A program made the translations under genes and the position numbers. The notes under the pieces are model-generated. The model did no database searches. It was not told the origin of the DNA and saw only the letters and a list, made by a program, of their open reading frames with translations. This document shows, in pieces, positions 53,746-62,422 of a DNA stretch of 64,000 nt. Position 1 is the stretch's first letter; the number at the start of each line of letters is the position of its first letter. This DNA is from Chryseobacterium binzhouense (GTDB lineage Bacteria > Bacteroidota > Bacteroidia > Flavobacteriales > Weeksellaceae): NCBI RefSeq assembly GCF_007474545.1, contig NZ_VKOG01000003.1, positions 248,001 to 312,000 on the forward strand. Reading direction: 5' to 3'.

Positions 53746-54135
53746 ATGATCACAATTATTAATGATGCACCGGAAAACGTAGCTGCATTCTGCGCTACAG
53801 GAGAAATAACCAAAGAAGATTTCGAAAATATTGTAATTCCGCGTGTGAAGAAAAAGGTAGAGCAGTTTAATGAACTTAATTATTTACTGTATTTAGATAC
53901 CGACCTTGGTAATTTTACTGCAGGAGCGTGGCTTCAGGATGCTTTACTGGGAATTAAAAACCTTACCCGATGGAACCGCGCTGCCATTGTAACAGACAAA
54001 GAAGGCGTTCAAAATTTCACAGAAATTTTTAGTGTACTGATGCCGGGAGAATTCAAATCTTTCCCTAAAAAGAATCTATATAACGCATTATTTTGGTGTC
54101 AAAACGGAAATGAAGTAGAAACATCGGCAGTATAA
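53746..54135 (+). CDS. STAS/SEC14-like (SpoIIAA-like, PF11964 type) protein
   Basis: From ATG 53746 the protein has 129 residues, all cytoplasmic. The pattern I-x-F/A-x-A-x-G-x-I-T-K-E-D-F near the N-terminus, L-L-Y-L-D-T-D-L-G-N-F near 50-60, and R-W-N-R-A-A-I-V-T-D-K-E-G at about 78-90 match the SpoIIAA-like STAS fold of unknown ligand. An in-frame ATG at 53677 would give a 23-residue extension rich in Ile and Tyr that does not match the family and is rejected. It ends in a terminator that borders lipA. Confidence 0.82.
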   Translation: MITIINDAPENVAAFCATGEITKEDFENIVIPRVKKKVEQFNELNYLLYLDTDLGNFTAGAWLQDALLGIKNLTRWNRAAIVTDKEGVQNFTEIFSVLMPGEFKSFPKKNLYNALFWCQNGNEVETSAV

Positions 54136-54140
54136 ACAAA

Positions 54141-54175
54141 ACAGCTCAGAAAATTTCTGAGCTGTCATTATTTTT
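54141..54175. terminator. Terminator after the STAS-like gene and before lipA
   Basis: Perfect 10-base stem (54141-54150 with 54156-54165), loop AAATT, followed by T-rich sequence. Confidence 0.8.
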
Positions 54176-55041
54176 TAATGAATATGCTTTTCTGCGTGAT
54201 AAGAACTTCTTACCAAAGGCGAGCTTTCCACATGTCTGAATCCTAAGCTTCTCGCAAAATCTCCCAACTCATCAAATTCTTCCGGAGTAATGAATCTTTT
54301 TACCGGTAAATGCTTTTTCGTTGGCTGAAGATATTGTCCTAAAGTAATAACATCCACATCAGCATTTCTAATGTCTTCAATGGTTTGAAAAACCTCATCT
54401 TTCGTTTCTCCTAAACCAAGCATTACTCCTGTCTTCGTACGTCTTTGTCCGGCTTCTTTTAGATATTTCAATACATCAAGACTTCTCTCATATTTTGCCT
54501 GAATTCTTACTTCTCTGGTAAGTCTTTTTACTGTTTCCATATTGTGAGAAATCACTTCGGGAGCTACATCAACCAATCGGTCGATATGTTTTGTAATCCC
54601 CTGAAAATCGGGAATAAGAGTTTCCATAGTTGTTCCCGGAGAAATTCTTCTTACAGCATCCACTGTTTCGGCCCAAAGTATAGATCCCATATCTTTCAGA
54701 TCATCACGATCTACCGATGTAAGCACTGCATGTTTTATTTTCATCAGCTTAATAGATCTTGCCACTTTTTCCGGCTCATCCCAGTTTACATCAAGAGGTT
54801 TTCCTGTTTTTACGCCGCAGAATCCGCAGCTCCTTGTACAGATATTCCCAAGAATCATAAATGTTGCAGTACCTTCGCCCCAACATTCTCCCATATTCGG
54901 GCAGCTTCCGCTTTGACAAATGGTGTTTAATTTATATTTATCAACCAAAGTTCGGAGTTCACGGTAATTTTTTCCTGTCGGAAGTTTTACTCTGATCCAT
55001 TTTGGCTTTTGAACGGTTGTATCCTGTAATAAATTTTCCAT
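54175..55041 (-). CDS. lipA: Lipoyl synthase
   Basis: A 288-residue radical-SAM enzyme that inserts two sulphurs into octanoyl-lysine of lipoyl domains. The auxiliary cluster is in [12 protein letters not shown] (Cys42, Cys47, Cys53), and the SAM cluster is C-T-R-S-C-G-F-C (Cys68, Cys72, Cys75). The length and the C-terminal R-S-S-Y-H-A motif with the Ser ligand are normal. Its targets include OdhB, encoded at 14.3-15.6 kb, but LipB is not in the window. A TAACTTTG box lies 16 bases before the start. Confidence 0.97.
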   Translation of the reverse strand: MENLLQDTTVQKPKWIRVKLPTGKNYRELRTLVDKYKLNTICQSGSCPNMGECWGEGTATFMILGNICTRSCGFCGVKTGKPLDVNWDEPEKVARSIKLMKIKHAVLTSVDRDDLKDMGSILWAETVDAVRRISPGTTMETLIPDFQGITKHIDRLVDVAPEVISHNMETVKRLTREVRIQAKYERSLDVLKYLKEAGQRRTKTGVMLGLGETKDEVFQTIEDIRNADVDVITLGQYLQPTKKHLPVKRFITPEEFDELGDFARSLGFRHVESSPLVRSSYHAEKHIH

Positions 55042-55057
55042 TTCTAAAATTGAACTT

Positions 55058-55065
55058 CAAAGTTA
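55058..55065 (-). promoter_or_regulatory. -7 promoter box (TAACTTTG) of lipA
   Basis: Perfect TAnnTTTG on the minus strand, 16 bases before lipA; a TTTG at 55088-55091 is 22 bases further upstream. Confidence 0.5.
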
Positions 55066-55194
55066 GTGATTTTTTTATCGAAACCATCAAAGATGATGAT
55101 TGATGAAAAACTATATCAACATAAATATATACATGGCATCAAGTTGAAAATGCAATAAACAAAACAAGTTTATTAAAAGAAAAGTTTCTGTAAA

Positions 55195-55224
55195 AAAAAT
55201 AGGTCCCAATAATTGAGACCTATT
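55195..55224 (-). terminator. Terminator of the RlpA-like gene
   Basis: Hairpin with an 8-base outer stem (55198-55205 with 55217-55224) and further inner pairing, followed on the minus strand by a T8 run. Confidence 0.8.
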
Positions 55225-55244
55225 ATTTTAATTTAAATCATAAA

Positions 55245-55616
55245 TTAATCGACAATTTCAAATTCAACCGGAATGGTACCGTGGTCCATATCTCCGATCT
55301 CATCGAACGCCGCCTTAGACATATCTAATGCCCTTGACGAATGGAAAGGTCCTCTATCATTAATCACCACTATCACCTCTTTTCCATTATTCAGATTGGT
55401 AACTTTTACTTCAGTTCCAAAAGGAATCGTTCTGTGTGCTGCAGTGAGTTTTGAATTATCAAAAACATCTCCGCTGGCTGTTTTTCTACCGTTAAACTTA
55501 TCGTGGTAGTACGATGCATAACTTGTTTTCTTCGCTTCTGCGGCATCATATTTGAAAGAATAAATACCGAAGGTTGAAATCATCATTATGATTACGAGAA
55601 TGAATCTTTTCATCAT
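55245..55616 (-). CDS. RlpA-like (double-psi beta-barrel) exported protein
   Basis: A 123-residue protein with an N-terminal signal (residues 1-22). The rest is the RlpA-type double-psi barrel: A-S-Y-Y-H-D-K-F-N-G-R-K-T-A-S-G, then L-T-A-A-H-R-T-I-P-F-G-T and V-V-I-N-D-R-G-P-F, the hallmark of the family with its catalytic Asp. RlpA cleaves denuded peptidoglycan strands at the septum. There is no SPOR domain, so it is the short, unspecialised form. A TACTTTTG box lies 26 bases before the start. The first two codons are both ATG. Confidence 0.9.
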   Translation of the reverse strand: MMKRFILVIIMMISTFGIYSFKYDAAEAKKTSYASYYHDKFNGRKTASGDVFDNSKLTAAHRTIPFGTEVKVTNLNNGKEVIVVINDRGPFHSSRALDMSKAAFDEIGDMDHGTIPVEFEIVD

Positions 55617-55910
55617 TTTGAACTTTTACTTGTTTGACGAGGCAAAAGTATACTGAAACTTTTTATCCGCCTATTTTAAATGTTAACAAATGTTAACAAA
55701 ATGCAAAATAAAAGTTAAATATATTTATAAATGCCTATAAACAGGTAACTTAAGAGATGTTGTTAAAAAATGTTAAAAAAAAACCTTAAAAGTTAACATA
55801 ATTAACGGAAATCATCAACATTCACCAACCTAACACATGATAAACTGTTTATAATCAACATATTATAACAATTATAACATTCCTTAAAGCTATGGTAATT
55901 CTAAGGCATA
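55617..55910. other. Intergenic region with repeated TGTTAAC-type motifs
   Basis: This gap of 294 bases has no coding sequence that I can support. It contains several copies of A+T-rich, partly palindromic words based on TGTTAAC or TGTTAA (about 55681-55698, 55750-55770 and 55790-55800). Read as a group these could be protein-binding sites, but there is no independent support. Confidence 0.5.
55643..55650 (-). promoter_or_regulatory. -7 promoter box (TACTTTTG) of the RlpA-like gene
   Basis: Perfect TAnnTTTG on the minus strand, 26 bases before the start codon. Confidence 0.5.
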
Positions 55911-57254
55911 TTATTCGTCTTTCTCCTGTTTATTTTGAAAACCGATAGCTCTTCTGGGTTCTTCTACTACCTGATATGTTTGAAGCTCTGTTTTTATATC
56001 CTGAACTCTTTTCTGAAAATCATCAAAATTATTGATTACAACATCGGTTAAGAATCTTGCAACCAGATTAAGATATTCCTGCGTAAGTTTGGCAGCAGCA
56101 TCCCTCAAAGCACCATGAAGAAGAGTTTCATCTATGATAAGATTTTCATTTCTGGTACGTTGATAAGCATTTTTAATTCTTTTCTTAAGACTTTGCGTAA
56201 AGTCTATCAGCATGGTATTGCTGAATACTTTCATTTTTGAGGCAACTTCACTCCAGAACGGAACTTTGTCTGCATGATTTCTTTTCAGGATTTTATAAAG
56301 CAGTGAATCTTTATCCAGGTTTCTGGTAATATGGAACAAAATAATTTCTGCCCTTTCAGCTGCATTTGGCGGAAAAATGGGAATCATCACATCAAATCTG
56401 CCGGGCGCAAGTATTTCCTCATCAATTTCTGCAACAGAGTTTGCCGAGCCCACCATCAGCAGATTTTCGCTTTCAAACTTAGAAATGTGATGCAAAACTA
56501 TTTCCTGAGTTTCCAGATTAGCATAGGCAACATCTTTTTCTGCCTTTCGCTGCATCATTATTTCATCAAAATCTTCAAGGAACATCAAAACACGGTCATT
56601 TTTCATCATGGTTAAAAGAAAATCGTTGAAGCTCGTCTGATTTCCATCTACAAAAGAAGTTCCGAGATAATATTTTTTGATTTCCTTAAACTCATAATTA
56701 ATAATTTCTGCAATTTTATTTGCCCAGAAAATCTTTCCGCTTCCGGGAGGTCCGTAAAGAATAATTCCGGCAGGTTTATTAATGCCCCAATCTTTGATTT
56801 GCTGAGGATTTAAAAAAGGTTCCAGAACACTCGAAATATAAAAGAATAAATCTCTGTAACCAATAAAATCACGTTGCTGAAGACTGGTTTTATTTCCGAA
56901 ATAATCGTAGACAAATTTGTAGTTTCCGCCTAATTTATTATCAATTCCGTAGCTGGAAACGGAGGAACGGTAAAAACCATTATCGAAGATGTTTTTTTCC
57001 TTTATGGCTTTTTCTATCTGTTCTTTAGGCTGATTGATTTTCTCGGCAATCTGCTCAACGGTTTTCCTTTTGTCTAAATCTTTCTCGTATTCTTTTAGAA
57101 AATCAACATTTTCCCGAATAAATTTTTCGAAATCTTCCTTAACCTCAAAGTTGGCAGAAATACAATCTGTTAAAACCAGATCAAAATCCTGAATAAAACG
57201 TTTAATGGCTTCGGGGGAAACATCCAGTTCTTTTGCAAGCTGTATTAACTTCAT
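55911..57254 (-). CDS. AAA+ ATPase with altered Walker motifs and an IF2_N-like N-terminus
   Basis: A 447-residue AAA+ protein. Residues 1-50 resemble the helical IF2_N domain of translation initiation factor IF-2 (L-A-K-E-L-D-V-S-P-E-A-I-K-R-F). The AAA+ core lies at about 130-345. Walker A at 168-175 is G-P-P-G-S-G-K-I, so the Thr/Ser that binds Mg2+ is Ile175; Walker B at 222-228 is V-L-M-F-L-E-D, with Glu and Asp in swapped order. Sensor-1 Asn271 (G-S-A-N-S) and Arg286 in G-R-F-D remain. A weak or non-hydrolysing ATPase is likely. The gene is monocistronic, and no partner is visible. Confidence 0.82.
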   Translation of the reverse strand: MKLIQLAKELDVSPEAIKRFIQDFDLVLTDCISANFEVKEDFEKFIRENVDFLKEYEKDLDKRKTVEQIAEKINQPKEQIEKAIKEKNIFDNGFYRSSVSSYGIDNKLGGNYKFVYDYFGNKTSLQQRDFIGYRDLFFYISSVLEPFLNPQQIKDWGINKPAGIILYGPPGSGKIFWANKIAEIINYEFKEIKKYYLGTSFVDGNQTSFNDFLLTMMKNDRVLMFLEDFDEIMMQRKAEKDVAYANLETQEIVLHHISKFESENLLMVGSANSVAEIDEEILAPGRFDVMIPIFPPNAAERAEIILFHITRNLDKDSLLYKILKRNHADKVPFWSEVASKMKVFSNTMLIDFTQSLKKRIKNAYQRTRNENLIIDETLLHGALRDAAAKLTQEYLNLVARFLTDVVINNFDDFQKRVQDIKTELQTYQVVEEPRRAIGFQNKQEKDE

Positions 57255-57395
57255 ATAATCATCTTTAATTATTTAAAAATAAGAATTTTTAGTGATTATA
57301 TAAACCTTCAGACAAAAATCAAACGCGGTATTTCAAAAAAATATTAAACTCTGTTTTCATCAATCTTCCAATGCGTAAACGGCAAAACTTGCCAG

Positions 57396-58427
57396 TCAAT
57401 GGTCGCCGCCATAATTCCCTTGGAAAAGTAAAGGCAATCCGTTATGAAGGAATATATTGGCTGTTTTTATGAAATCCTTTTTCAAAGGATGATCTTTAGG
57501 AAGACTTTTCGCAATGCCTTTCATACACCATGCTTTTGAAAATGACAAACCCACCAAATGAACAGTCTGGTAATCGCTTAAATCACTTACGACAGGAATT
57601 TTTTCAATATTTTCTAGACTTCTTTTATCGTAAAACTTATTCAGCCATTGTACAAAGTCTTTTTGAGGAAGTACTCTTCTCATCAAATCTGCAATTTCCA
57701 GACTCGGAGAAAAAAAATCTGAACCATCAGGTTCCAGATATGCCGGTGTTTTTTGATCTTTAAGATAAAAATATCTTGCCTTTTCTGTAAGCTGCTTTTC
57801 AAATTCCGAATCTTTGTTTGCTCTTGCCCAATCTATCGCAAATGCCATCGCAAAAGCGGTATTGGGATGCACTCCAGTTCTGTTAGGATAAGTTTGTTTG
57901 GGAAGATAAGTTTTCCACGAAGCTAAAATTTTATCGGTTAACGGCTTTAAATTCTGATGCCATATTTTGGCTTTTGGATGATTCCAATCAGTAAGTTCTT
58001 CGTCAAGCTTTAAAAGCCACGCCCATCCGTAAGTTCTTTCAAAAGTTCCGGTAAGCTGATATTTAGTAAAATAATCTGCTTCAGTCTGAAGATGTTCCTT
58101 TTTAAATGAATAATCCAGAATTTCTTCAATATTTTTCGTTATCGAAAGATTAGGTTTTGTTTTAAGGAGTCTTACCAACATCCAATGACCATGAACAGAG
58201 CTATGCCAATCAAAGCATCCGTAAAAGCTGGGATGAAGATCTTTCGGACTTAGAGCAACCTCATTTTCATTGTTGATAATATGTGCCGTTTTGTTGGGAT
58301 ATTCCTGACTGATGCAGTGAAGCGGCTTCTCAGCTAATTTTACAGCCATTTCGTCAGAAAGTCTGGGAACTTCCTGTGCAAAAAGAATAGAAGGAAAAGT
58401 GACAATAGCGAATAAATATTTTCTCAT
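57396..58427 (-). CDS. DUF2891 family protein, exported
   Basis: A 343-residue protein with a signal peptide (residues 1-17, ending F-A-Q). The conserved core is C-F-D-W-H-S-S-V-H-G-H-W at about 71-82, E-R-T-Y-G-W-A-W-L-L-K-L near 130-142, and D-G-S-D-F-F-S-P-S-L near 230-240. All three match DUF2891, a helical-barrel family of unknown function. It is the last gene of a three-gene run (epimerase, deacetylase-like, DUF2891) with spacings of 21 and 23 bases. The family's helical toroid suggests glycan or cell-wall work, but there is no direct evidence. Confidence 0.88.
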   Translation of the reverse strand: MRKYLFAIVTFPSILFAQEVPRLSDEMAVKLAEKPLHCISQEYPNKTAHIINNENEVALSPKDLHPSFYGCFDWHSSVHGHWMLVRLLKTKPNLSITKNIEEILDYSFKKEHLQTEADYFTKYQLTGTFERTYGWAWLLKLDEELTDWNHPKAKIWHQNLKPLTDKILASWKTYLPKQTYPNRTGVHPNTAFAMAFAIDWARANKDSEFEKQLTEKARYFYLKDQKTPAYLEPDGSDFFSPSLEIADLMRRVLPQKDFVQWLNKFYDKRSLENIEKIPVVSDLSDYQTVHLVGLSFSKAWCMKGIAKSLPKDHPLKKDFIKTANIFLHNGLPLLFQGNYGGDH

Positions 58428-58450
58428 TAGGCTCGACTTTAATTTATTAT

Positions 58451-59203
58451 TTAAAAAATATAATCTTTAACTCTTGATGTTGCCAGTTCTTTTTCATTAA
58501 TCCAGCTGAGAAAAGATTCCAATTTATCTTCCATTTTCTTTCCCGTATTCCATCTTCTGTAAAAAGGAATTTTAAAATGATATTTTTCTACATCTGTAAA
58601 CTGCCATGAGTCTAAATAAATCAAAACAAAATCATCCTTTTTGAGTGTTTCGTACACCATATTCTGATAATACTGCATCGGCAAAACCTGAAATACAAAA
58701 TCATTGTAAGGAAGCTGACTGTAAGGAGAAATACTCTCCGGGATGATGCTTAAGCCATTTTCTTCAATAATTTCCGGAGATTTTTTGAGTCTTTTAAAAG
58801 GAAAAAGTATATCGGCATGATCAATACCGGAAACGTAGTTGAATCCGCAAAGCTTTAATTCATCCACAGAAAGACCGGTGTTTTTATAACGGATTCCGCG
58901 TATATTTTTTTCAAGAAAATCCTGAGTGCTTTTCTTGATTTTATCTACATATTCCAGTGAGCCGCCCTGATAATAAAAGGCAATTTCGTGTCCCTGAACC
59001 GAAATTGCCTTTAAAAGTTGCTGCAGCTTTTCAGCAATAGAAATTTCTATAAAAAAACTCGCTTTAAGATCATAAAGATTCAATATTCTGAGAATTGCTC
59101 TGGTATTACTTTCCGTTATTTTTAATCTCTCTTCATCAGAAATCTGAAAACCTTTTTTAGTTTCAGCTTTAATAGAAATGATGTTGAAAGTAAGTAATAT
59201 CAT
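58451..59203 (-). CDS. Polysaccharide-deacetylase-fold protein with degenerate active site
   Basis: A 250-residue protein. The fold resembles the NodB homology domain: an L-T-F start, A-S-F-F-I-E-I-S-I near 48, G-H-E-I-A-F-Y near 72, and a C-terminal L-I-Y-L-D-S-W-Q-F. However, the T-F-D-D motif is T-F-N-I, and the H-x3-H motif reads H-E-I-A-F-Y, so the catalytic Asp and one metal-binding His are missing. It is therefore probably not an active deacetylase. It lies between the TDH-type gene and DUF2891 (21 and 23 bases). Confidence 0.75.
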   Translation of the reverse strand: MILLTFNIISIKAETKKGFQISDEERLKITESNTRAILRILNLYDLKASFFIEISIAEKLQQLLKAISVQGHEIAFYYQGGSLEYVDKIKKSTQDFLEKNIRGIRYKNTGLSVDELKLCGFNYVSGIDHADILFPFKRLKKSPEIIEENGLSIIPESISPYSQLPYNDFVFQVLPMQYYQNMVYETLKKDDFVLIYLDSWQFTDVEKYHFKIPFYRRWNTGKKMEDKLESFLSWINEKELATSRVKDYIF

Positions 59204-59224
59204 GCAGGGATGGTATCAGAACTA

Positions 59225-60190
59225 TTAGTTTTTATTTAATTTAACCTTAAGGTTTTTAATCATATCTTTTGTCATCTCAGAAATTCCGAAATCATAAGAA
59301 AGTCCCCAGTCTTTCTTTGCTACCGAATCATCAATAGAAGCCGGCCATGAATCTGCAATTGCCTGTCTGAAATCCGGTTTATAATCAATTTCAAACTCAG
59401 GAATTTCTTTTTTGATCTCTTCTGCCAATTCCTTAGGAGTGAAAGACATTCCGCCAAGATTATAAGAAGAGCGGACTGTTAAACTCTCTTTTGGAGCTTC
59501 CATCAGCTTCAAAGTAGCATTAATGGCATCATCCATATACAACATGGGCATTCCGGTATTTTCTGAAATAAAACTTGTGTATTTTCCTTTTTCAATGGCT
59601 TCATAAAAAATTTCAACAGCGTAATCTGTAGTTCCGCCGCCTGCAGGAGTTTTCCACGAAATCAATCCTGGATAGCGAATGCTTCTTACATCTACACCAT
59701 GCTTATCAAAATAGTATTCGCACCATTTTTCACCTGCCATTTTAGAAATTCCGTATACCGTGGTAGGATTCAGCACCACATCCTGCCCTACGTTCTCCTT
59801 AGGAATTCCTTTCCCGAAAACAGCAATAGAGCTTGGCCAGAATATTTTTTTGATGAGTCCTTCTTTTGCCATTTCACAAAAATGCAGCAAAGGCTCAAGA
59901 TTGAGCTTCCATGCAAAAATTGGCTGTTTTTCTGAAGTTCCGGATAATAGAGAAGCCAAATGATACACCGTGGTGATTTCGTAATCCTTAATCACCTGTC
60001 TTACCAGCTGAGTATTGGTAACATCCATTCTTTCATAATATCCTGCTGAGGTAATACCCTGCTGATATCTGTCTAAGCCTGAAGCAACCACATTCTCTGC
60101 CCCATGAATTTCTACAAGTCTGTTGGTAAGCTCAGTCCCGATTTGTCCTAAAGCTCCTGTAATAAGTATTTTTTCCGTGAAGGACTCCAT
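59225..60190 (-). CDS. NAD-dependent epimerase-fold enzyme, L-threonine 3-dehydrogenase type
   Basis: A 321-residue extended SDR. The NAD motif is G-A-L-G-Q-I-G near residues 12-18, with catalytic Tyr and Lys in T-V-Y-G-I-S-K at about 142-148. The segments P-G-L-I-S-W-K-T-P-A-G-G-G-T-T-D-Y-A-V-E and M-P-M-L-Y-M-D-D-A match the epimerase-like threonine dehydrogenases of Flavobacterium. That enzyme oxidises L-threonine at C3 to 2-amino-3-oxobutyrate. It is the first gene of a probable three-gene unit with a TACTTTTG box 27 bases before the ATG. Confidence 0.87.
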   Translation of the reverse strand: MESFTEKILITGALGQIGTELTNRLVEIHGAENVVASGLDRYQQGITSAGYYERMDVTNTQLVRQVIKDYEITTVYHLASLLSGTSEKQPIFAWKLNLEPLLHFCEMAKEGLIKKIFWPSSIAVFGKGIPKENVGQDVVLNPTTVYGISKMAGEKWCEYYFDKHGVDVRSIRYPGLISWKTPAGGGTTDYAVEIFYEAIEKGKYTSFISENTGMPMLYMDDAINATLKLMEAPKESLTVRSSYNLGGMSFTPKELAEEIKKEIPEFEIDYKPDFRQAIADSWPASIDDSVAKKDWGLSYDFGISEMTKDMIKNLKVKLNKN

Positions 60191-60217
60191 TTTTATTTAT
60201 TATTAGTTGATGAAAAG

Positions 60218-60225
60218 CAAAAGTA
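60218..60225 (-). promoter_or_regulatory. -7 promoter box (TACTTTTG) of the three-gene unit
   Basis: Perfect TAnnTTTG on the minus strand, 27 bases before the start of the TDH-type gene. Confidence 0.5.
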
Positions 60226-60450
60226 AAAATTTTGACTGCGATAAGAAAACAAAATGATGAATTAACATCAAAATTTGATTATTCTTTGGATTTACACAAA
60301 TGTAAGTATTTTATATGTTTTATTTTCAGCGGTTTAAAGACCTGAATGAGTTTTTATAATAGCTGGTCTTGTGCTTCAGAATATAATTTTATATCAATAA
60401 TTATTGCAAAATTGATTACATTTCGGAATTATTTTTAAATAAATGCGTTC

Positions 60451-61731
60451 TTGAAAACCAAAAAACTTTATCAGCAGCTCTATTTTCAGGTAATTATTGC
60501 CATTACTTTAGGAATTTTATTAGGAAAATTTTATCCCGAACTCGGAGAGAAAATGAAACCGCTGGGTGATGGCTTTATTAAACTTGTAAAAATGATTATC
60601 GCACCAGTGATTTTCATTACCCTGACTTTGGGAATTGCTCACATGACCGATTTGAAAAAAGTTGGAAGAATTGCCATAAAAGCAATGATCTATTTTTTCA
60701 CATTCTCAACTCTGGCTCTGATTATCGGCTTAATTGTTGGAAACCTTATCAGGCCGGGTTCCGGTCTGAACATTGATCCGGCGGGTTTATCAGGGGACAT
60801 TTCGCAATATCAGCAAAAAGCGCACGACACAACACTTACTGGTTTTGTGATGAATATTATTCCTGAAACATTATTCAGTCCGCTGATCGGTGATAATATT
60901 CTTCAGGTTCTTCTGGTTGCTATTCTGATGGGTGTTGCCTTGGTTTTAACCAAAGAAAAAAGCGGAAAAATTACAGATTTGCTGCAGTCACTTGTCGCTC
61001 CCGTTTTCAAGATCGTTCATATGCTCATGAAACTGGCTCCCATCGGAGCATTTGGTGCAATGGCTTTTACCATAGGCAAATATGGTTTAGCCTCTGTTCT
61101 CAATTTAATTTTTCTTGTCGGAACATTTTACATTACCTCAATTTTATTCGTGGTTGTAATATTGGGAGCAGTTGCATGGTATAATGGTTTTAACATTTTT
61201 AAGCTAATGTATTATCTGAAAGAAGAATTGCTTCTTGTTTTGGGAACAAGCTCTTCTGAATCTGCACTTCCGGGCGTTATGGAAAAGCTTGAAAAAGCAG
61301 GCTGTTCCAGAGCCATTGTAGGCTTGGTTGTCCCTACCGGATATTCTTTCAATCTTGACGGAACCAATATTTATATGACACTTGCTTCACTTTTTATAGC
61401 GCAGGCTTTAAACATTGATCTCTCCATCGAAAAACAGCTCATGCTTCTTTTGGTCGCGATGCTGAGCTCAAAAGGAGCTGCCGGTGTTACCGGAGCCGGT
61501 TTTGTAACTTTAGCCGCAACTTTAGCCGTAGTTCCCGAAATTCCCATTGCCGGAATGACATTGATTTTAGGAATTGATAAATTTATGAGCGAATGCCGCG
61601 CTTTAACCAACGTGATCGGAAATTCTGTGGCAACGGTTGTAGTAGCTAACTGGGAAAAACAACTGGATAAAGACCAGCTGAAATACTGCCTTGAAAATCC
61701 CAATGAAATTGAAGAGAAACTGGAAGTCTAA
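60451..61731 (+). CDS. Dicarboxylate/glutamate:cation symporter (DAACS family)
   Basis: A 426-residue transporter with eight membrane helices and two re-entrant loops. The Ser-rich loop [11 protein letters not shown] at about 270-280 and the N-L-D-G-T motif near 309 (N-M-D-G-T in most members) are those of GltP/DctA. It imports aspartate, glutamate or C4-dicarboxylates with H+ or Na+. The start is TTG 60451, as the only ATG nearby (60443) leads to a stop in another frame. It is monocistronic. An aspartate supply would match the cyanophycin genes in the window (inference). Confidence 0.93.
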   Translation: MKTKKLYQQLYFQVIIAITLGILLGKFYPELGEKMKPLGDGFIKLVKMIIAPVIFITLTLGIAHMTDLKKVGRIAIKAMIYFFTFSTLALIIGLIVGNLIRPGSGLNIDPAGLSGDISQYQQKAHDTTLTGFVMNIIPETLFSPLIGDNILQVLLVAILMGVALVLTKEKSGKITDLLQSLVAPVFKIVHMLMKLAPIGAFGAMAFTIGKYGLASVLNLIFLVGTFYITSILFVVVILGAVAWYNGFNIFKLMYYLKEELLLVLGTSSSESALPGVMEKLEKAGCSRAIVGLVVPTGYSFNLDGTNIYMTLASLFIAQALNIDLSIEKQLMLLLVAMLSSKGAAGVTGAGFVTLAATLAVVPEIPIAGMTLILGIDKFMSECRALTNVIGNSVATVVVANWEKQLDKDQLKYCLENPNEIEEKLEV

Positions 61732-61763
61732 ATAATTCTATGGTTTATTTTGATATTAAACTA

Positions 61764-61795
61764 AATCCTCCCGAATTTTTCAGGAGGATTATTTG
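61764..61795 (+). terminator. Terminator of the symporter gene
   Basis: Perfect 8-base stem (61764-61771 with 61783-61790) with a loop of 11 bases, followed by ATTT. Located between convergent genes. Confidence 0.7.
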
Positions 61796-61800
61796 CTGGT

Positions 61801-62184
61801 TTATGCTTTCTTTTTAAATTCTGCAAGCTTCAGAGCATCCTTGATCATCTTACCCGGTCGGAAGATGGTTTTTATCGTTTTGATGCTGGAAGCGTTTACT
61901 TCTTCTGCGGTGTCTTTGCCTTCGCTGGAACCGCCTGCCTGTAGGGTGAAATACTCACCTACATAAACAATCTTACCGTCGGCTACATCGTCGGCAATTT
62001 TAGAAAACGTGCTTTCGAGTACGGCAAGAATGTCGGCTTTTGAAACGGTGGAAACTGAGGCAGCATGCTTGGCAAGATCTGCAAGAGTGGTTTTCCCTTC
62101 GCCAATGATGTTGGCATAATACTTTGGGGGATTGTTGGGCTGCTGAGGGTTCTTCTTAGGAACTACACTGAATGTAATAGGCAT
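61801..62184 (-). CDS. HU family DNA-binding protein (Bacteroidota HU-like type)
   Basis: A 127-residue protein, larger than classical HU (about 90). A 35-residue N-terminal extension precedes a domain in which L-A-D-L-A-K-H-A-A, S-K-A-D-I-L-A-V-L-E, and G-K-I-V-Y-V-G-E-Y-F-T-L match the HU/IHF core, with R-P-G-K near the C-terminus; the DNA-contacting arm region has S-S-E-G-K-D in place of the classic beta-arm. It belongs to the HU-HIG type that is abundant in Bacteroidota. It probably acts on nucleoid structure. The gene faces the symporter's terminator and has no clear -7 box upstream. Confidence 0.87.
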   Translation of the reverse strand: MPITFSVVPKKNPQQPNNPPKYYANIIGEGKTTLADLAKHAASVSTVSKADILAVLESTFSKIADDVADGKIVYVGEYFTLQAGGSSEGKDTAEEVNASSIKTIKTIFRPGKMIKDALKLAEFKKKA

Positions 62185-62298
62185 TTTCTTTTCGATTATT
62201 TGTGTTAAACAATATTTTAAATAACAGAACTAAATTAAGAAAAAAAATAAAATGAAAAGCAAAAAAATATCTATTACAAAAACTTGTTTTTATCTTAT

Positions 62299-62386
62299 AA
62301 AAAAACGTCCGCACGTTTTAATAAAAAGATACGGACGTTTTGCTCAAAAGATACGGACGTTTTCGTAAAAACGTCCGTATCTTTTT
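62299..62386. repeat. Repeats of an 18-bp word, direct and inverted, between the XRE and HU genes
   Basis: The 18-base word AAAAGATACGGACGTTTT appears directly at 62324-62341 and 62346-62363, and inverted at 62367-62384. A shorter half-copy is at 62302-62319. The second direct copy and the inverted copy form an 18-base perfect hairpin with only 3 bases between. As the XRE gene reads toward this region, the inverted pair may act as a terminator; the direct copies look more like binding sites. Only G+C in the core is raised. Confidence 0.8.
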
Positions 62387-62422
62387 GAAGTGTTGTTTTT
62401 AGGCTTTTGTAAAAACATTCTT

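Noticed and set aside
62299-62386. CRISPR array
   Set aside because: There are only three copies, one is inverted, and the spacers are 3 to 5 bases long.
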